Made by a program: the position numbers and the translations under genes. The notes beneath the pieces were generated by a model that ran no database searches, was not told where the DNA came from, and saw only the letters and a list, made by a program, of their open reading frames with translations. From Planobispora longispora (GTDB lineage: Bacteria > Actinomycetota > Actinomycetes > Streptosporangiales > Streptosporangiaceae): a stretch of DNA of 64,000 bases. Below are positions 61,024-64,000 of this stretch, one piece after another. How positions within the stretch are numbered: position 1 is the stretch's first letter; each line of letters opens with the position of its first letter. The DNA is taken from positions 62,001-126,000 of the forward strand of contig NZ_BOOH01000037.1 in NCBI RefSeq assembly GCF_016863135.1, read 5' to 3'.

Positions 61024-62253
61024 TCACGCACCCGCCTCCCGGGCGTCGCCGCTCCCCCCCGCCCGCGGCCGGCGTCGCGGCGGTTCGGCGGCTCGCAGCT
61101 CCGCCGCGACCGCCCGCTCACGGAGCCCGGCGGACTCCTGGCGGAGCGTCTCGAGCTGATCGCGCAGATCGGCCATGCGGGCGCGCTCCAGAGCCAGATC
61201 CATCCTCGCCTGGTCCCGTTCCGCCTGCGCCTGGTCCAGCTGTTCCTGGAAGCGCCCGGCGCGTTGCTCGGCCTCCCGGACCTGCCGCGCCGCCCGTTCC
61301 TGCTCGGCCTCGACGCGCGCGGCCGCCGCCTGCTCGGCCTCGGCGGCGTGGCTGCCGGCGCGCGCGGCCGCCGCGCGGGCCTGGGCGGCCTCCGCCACCG
61401 CCCGGTCACGCGCCTGGGCGTCGGCCTCGGCGCGGGCCACGGCCCTGTCCCGCTCGGCGGCCGCGGCCTCGGCCCGTGCGGCCGCCGCCGCGGCCGCCTG
61501 CTCGGCCTTGGCCTTGCCCTTGCGGGCCAGGTCCGCCTCGTGCCGTGCGGTGTCCCGCTCGGCCCGGGCCCGCTCCGCGTCTTCCCTGTCCTGTACGGCC
61601 TGCGCCTGCGCCTGCCGCGCCTGCGCCTGGGCGGCCTCCACCCGCTCGGCCAGTTCCCGCACCGCCGCATCGCGTGCCGCCTCGGCCTGATCGGCCCGGT
61701 GCCGGGCCTCGGCCTCGGCGTTCCTGGCCTGCCGCTCGGTGCTGGCCGCCTCCCGGAGCGCCGCCAGGGCCTGCTCGCGCGCGGTCTCGGCGTCGGCCAG
61801 CGCGGTGTCGCGCTCGGCGTCGGCCTCCTGGACCTGCCGCGCCATCGCGTCGCGCTCCCTGCGGGCGTGCTCGGTGGCCTCGCGTGCCAGCCGTACCTGC
61901 TCGAAGGCCTGCTCCCGCTCGGTGCGCGCGATCGCCACCCGGGTGTGGGCCTCGGCCTGCACCGCGCTCAGCTTCGCCTCCACCCCGGCGGGACTCAGCT
62001 CGTCGGCCAGCACCTGCGCCAGCGGGGCGATGGCCGCGGCCATCCCCTTCTCCATGCGCTCGTAGAGATCCTCCGCCCGGGCCAGGGCCCCCTCCAGCCC
62101 CGGTGTCGCCCGCCGGAGCTCGCGCTCCCGTTTCGCCGCGGCCTGGCAGTCGCCCTGAGGACAGTAGGCCCGCGGCCGTCCCCGCCCGGGCCGCTGCTCG
62201 ATCGGCGTCCCGCAGTGCTTGCAGGGCGTCACCACACCCGCTGCTTCTCCCAC
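61024..62253 (-). CDS. Zinc-ribbon plus long coiled-coil protein (paralogue of the gene at 62966)
   Basis: 409 aa. N-terminal Cys cluster PCKHCGTPIEQRPG and RAYCPQGDCQAA (CxxC, then CxxxxC) forms a probable zinc ribbon at about 9-40. The remaining about 330 residues are almost continuous coiled coil rich in Ala, Glu, Arg and Gln (for example AEQAAAAAAARAEAAAAERD). The Ala-rich helix and N-terminal DNA-like ribbon recall plasmid proteins of the KfrA type, though I see no KfrA_N HTH. Divergent from a second gene of the same layout. Confidence 0.8.
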   Translation of the reverse strand: MGEAAGVVTPCKHCGTPIEQRPGRGRPRAYCPQGDCQAAAKRERELRRATPGLEGALARAEDLYERMEKGMAAAIAPLAQVLADELSPAGVEAKLSAVQAEAHTRVAIARTEREQAFEQVRLAREATEHARRERDAMARQVQEADAERDTALADAETAREQALAALREAASTERQARNAEAEARHRADQAEAARDAAVRELAERVEAAQAQARQAQAQAVQDREDAERARAERDTARHEADLARKGKAKAEQAAAAAAARAEAAAAERDRAVARAEADAQARDRAVAEAAQARAAAARAGSHAAEAEQAAAARVEAEQERAARQVREAEQRAGRFQEQLDQAQAERDQARMDLALERARMADLRDQLETLRQESAGLRERAVAAELRAAEPPRRRPRAGGSGDAREAGA

Positions 62254-62965
62254 AGGAGCAGCCTAGCATTTCTATTTTCCAGAAATTCTAATTCAAAAAA
62301 AGAGATCCGTTGCGGCCTCCCAGCTGTGAAGCAACTACCGAGAATGACAATTCCCGCAAGTTGAGAGTCGGTCGAGGTTTCGCAACAGGCCGCCCATCTA
62401 GATGCGAATGGTCATTTCGTTGACCTGGAGTTTCGTCACTGCTGTCAGTGACTTGGTCATGACATGTCAGTCGTGACCTCGTAGCGTCTGAGCCGACTAC
62501 GGGGAGCGCAGGTACGGAGGCTCTTGCCTTCGGCCCGGGACGGCCTACCGCAGGGGTGTCCCTGCCGCGTCAGGATACCGAGCCGGCCTTGAGCCCGACC
62601 AAGTCACGAGCACCTCATGGCCGATGGTGCCGCTCCTGCCCCCAGCAGCAAGCCCCTGACCTGGGGAGTCGATTCAACTCAGCCAGGCGGGTGAGGGCGT
62701 GGCCAGCAGCGAGACTTCCGGTTGGAGCATCGCATCTTGGTCGACCGCTGTCTTCCCGAGGGCCTCATCTCACCCCAACCCGGCCTTCTGTACCTATGCT
62801 GACCAGCTCCATCAGGTTGAAAAGTCTCACTGAGCTGGTGTGAGAGAGGCTAAGGATCAAGGTTGGCGGAATTATGTGGTATGGGATTTGCAACCCAGTT
62901 TAGTGTTTCGAGTAAAGCTATATATTTCCGCGTATCGCTTTATCGGCCGTGCTGGTTTGAGGGGC
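62254..62965. other. 0.7-kb lower-GC divergent spacer with a GTCA/TGAC cluster
   Basis: No gene or RNA gene recognised. GC is lower than anywhere else in the window over this length. Between 62411 and 62473 the tetramers GTCA and TGAC occur nine times, including GTCACTG-ctgt-CAGTGAC (62435-62452). It must hold both divergent promoters. Confidence 0.6.
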
Positions 62966-64000
62966 ATGCCTGAAGATCGCGACGATGCCTCCGTCGATGG
63001 CACCCCCGCCGCTGCAGCGGACGAGCCGATCGGGACCTGCCAGCTACAGGGCTGCGACAACCCGCTGCCCGCACCGCGCCGCGACGAGAACGGCCGACGG
63101 ATCGGCGGCCGCCCGGCCAAATACTGCAGCCCCGCCCACAAAGACGCCGCCGCCCGCACCCGCCGAGAACAGCAAGACGCGGCCGTGGCCGAGCCCTTGG
63201 CCGCCGCCCGCACCCTGGCCGAGACCGTGTTACCGGCCGCCGACCGGCTCACCGGCGTGCTGGCCGAACTGACCACCCGCCTGCAGGCCGCCGAGACCGG
63301 TGCCCTGGCCCGTATCCAGGCCGCCGACGCCGAGGCCATAGCCGCCCGCCGCGAGGCAGATGAGGCCGAGACCCGCGCCGACAACGCCGAACAGCGCCGC
63401 CGCGAGGCGCTGGCCGCCGTCCGCGACGCCGAGGCGTCCCGCGCGGAAAGCGAGCGCCAGATGGCACGCGTTCGGGCTGAGACCGAGGCCGTCCGCCAGC
63501 AGGCGTGGGAAGAAGTCGCCCGCCACGAGCGGGCCCGCGGTCAAGCCGAAGCCGCTCGCGACGCGGCGCAAGCCGCCCAGGGAGTACTGGAGGATCGGCT
63601 GCGGACCCTCCAGGAGGAACTGCAGACGTCACGCGCCGCCCACCAGCAAAGAAGCGAACAGCTCGAAGCAGCTGACCGTGCTCTGGCCCGGGTGCGGGAC
63701 GACAACGCAGATCTACGCGAGCAACTGGCCATGCTCAACGAACGTCTGCAGGCCACCGAAGCCGCCTACGCTCAAGCCCGCACCGACACGGACGCCGCGC
63801 GGGCCGCAGCGGAAGCGGCTCGGCAGGAGAGCGCCCAGGTACGAACCGTACTGGAACAGCGTGACCAGAATCTCGCCCAGGCGCACCAAAAGATCACCGA
63901 TGCGCAGATCCGTGCCGCCGAAGCCGACGTCGTCCGGCACGCCGCCCAGATTCGCGCCGATGAACTACGCACCGCCCTGACGGCCGCCGAAGCGCGCAGC
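62966..64000 (+). CDS. Zinc-ribbon plus coiled-coil protein, runs off the window (partial)
   Basis: 345 codons open to the last base with no stop; the 3' end lies outside. ATG 62966 is preceded closely by GAGGGG; a TTG at 62957 is the alternative. N-terminal Cys cluster TCQLQGCDNPLPAP and AKYCSPAHKDAA (CxxxxC, later C and H) then a long Ala/Arg/Glu coiled coil with few breaks. Ribbon and coil match the divergent 61024-62253 protein in order and spacing. More A/T at third positions than its neighbours (gaa, cag, cta). Confidence 0.8.
   Translation, partial: MPEDRDDASVDGTPAAAADEPIGTCQLQGCDNPLPAPRRDENGRRIGGRPAKYCSPAHKDAAARTRREQQDAAVAEPLAAARTLAETVLPAADRLTGVLAELTTRLQAAETGALARIQAADAEAIAARREADEAETRADNAEQRRREALAAVRDAEASRAESERQMARVRAETEAVRQQAWEEVARHERARGQAEAARDAAQAAQGVLEDRLRTLQEELQTSRAAHQQRSEQLEAADRALARVRDDNADLREQLAMLNERLQATEAAYAQARTDTDAARAAAEAARQESAQVRTVLEQRDQNLAQAHQKITDAQIRAAEADVVRHAAQIRADELRTALTAAEARS

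Noticed and set aside
62254-62965. tRNA or att site in the lower-GC spacer
   Set aside because: No cloverleaf, CCA end or direct duplication could be read.
1-64000. CRISPR array
   Set aside because: No regularly spaced direct repeats with unique spacers; repeats found are tandem or inverted.

Overview
This window is high-GC actinobacterial chromosome. Codons almost always end in G or C, GTG and TTG starts are common, and the gene content is typical of the order: TetR, MarR, MerR and XRE regulators, an ECF41-type sigma factor, a PP2C phosphatase, a HelD-like helicase, an L,D-transpeptidase and F420/PNPOx-type small proteins. It fits Streptosporangiales (Streptosporangiaceae-like) best, but that placement is inference from style, not a sequence match. 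I see no rRNA, tRNA, CRISPR array, prophage or intact insertion sequence.

Layout. 0-5 kb: a secreted CE1-type esterase with a CBM2, a MerR regulator, and a TetR regulator that appears to control an SDR / alpha-beta hydrolase fusion through twin operators. 5-9.4 kb: a PilZ protein with a half-length PilZ duplicate in front of it, then a coupled PAS-GAF-PP2C phosphatase and GAF histidine kinase. 9.4-14 kb: BrkB-like membrane protein, methionine aminopeptidase, XRE regulator, prenyltransferase-like protein, orphan tyrosine recombinase. 14-21 kb: divergent regulator/target pairs (MarR/methyltransferase, ArsR-like/MFS), an AhpD-like protein under a 16-bp palindrome, HxlR, a membrane-anchored L7/L12-CTD-like protein, a CTP-synthase-C-terminal-like amidotransferase, LysR. 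21-32 kb: class C serine hydrolase, HelD, a one-chain kinase/phospho-lyase fusion, TetR plus MFS, a CBM48 protein and a THUMP methyltransferase. 32-40 kb: a copper-amine-oxidase-like protein with an altered cofactor motif, a secreted protein, an AlkZ-like protein, RecD2, and an L,D-transpeptidase. 40-49 kb: metabolic and efflux genes and a three-gene ABC-2 exporter. 49-52.1 kb: a chemoreceptor-PilZ fusion, a second tyrosine recombinase with a dif-like site 38 bp upstream, a second L7/L12-CTD-like protein and a 21-bp-arm hairpin. 52-60.7 kb: ECF41 sigma factor and FAD oxidoreductase, small genes, a WYL regulator, haloalkane dehalogenase/MarR, monoamine oxidase. 60.9-64 kb: two divergent zinc-ribbon coiled-coil proteins around a 0.7-kb lower-GC spacer; the second runs off the window.

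How genes work together. Much of the window is one-regulator/one-target modules, and most carry a readable palindrome in the shared promoter: TetR at 2476/3102 and 28061, MarR at 14516/14559 and 58686, WYL at 56755. Three proteins point to c-di-GMP sensing (PilZ at 4883 and 5503, MCP-PilZ at 49093). RecD2 has a promoter resembling the actinobacterial DNA-damage (RecA-NDp / PafBC) type, with the predicted start of transcription at the ATG. The most unusual items are the dif-like site beside an orphan recombinase, the divergent zinc-ribbon coiled-coil pair with a GTCA/TGAC cluster between them, the kinase/phospho-lyase fusion, and the copper-amine-oxidase-like protein lacking the Asn and Asp that flank the cofactor tyrosine.
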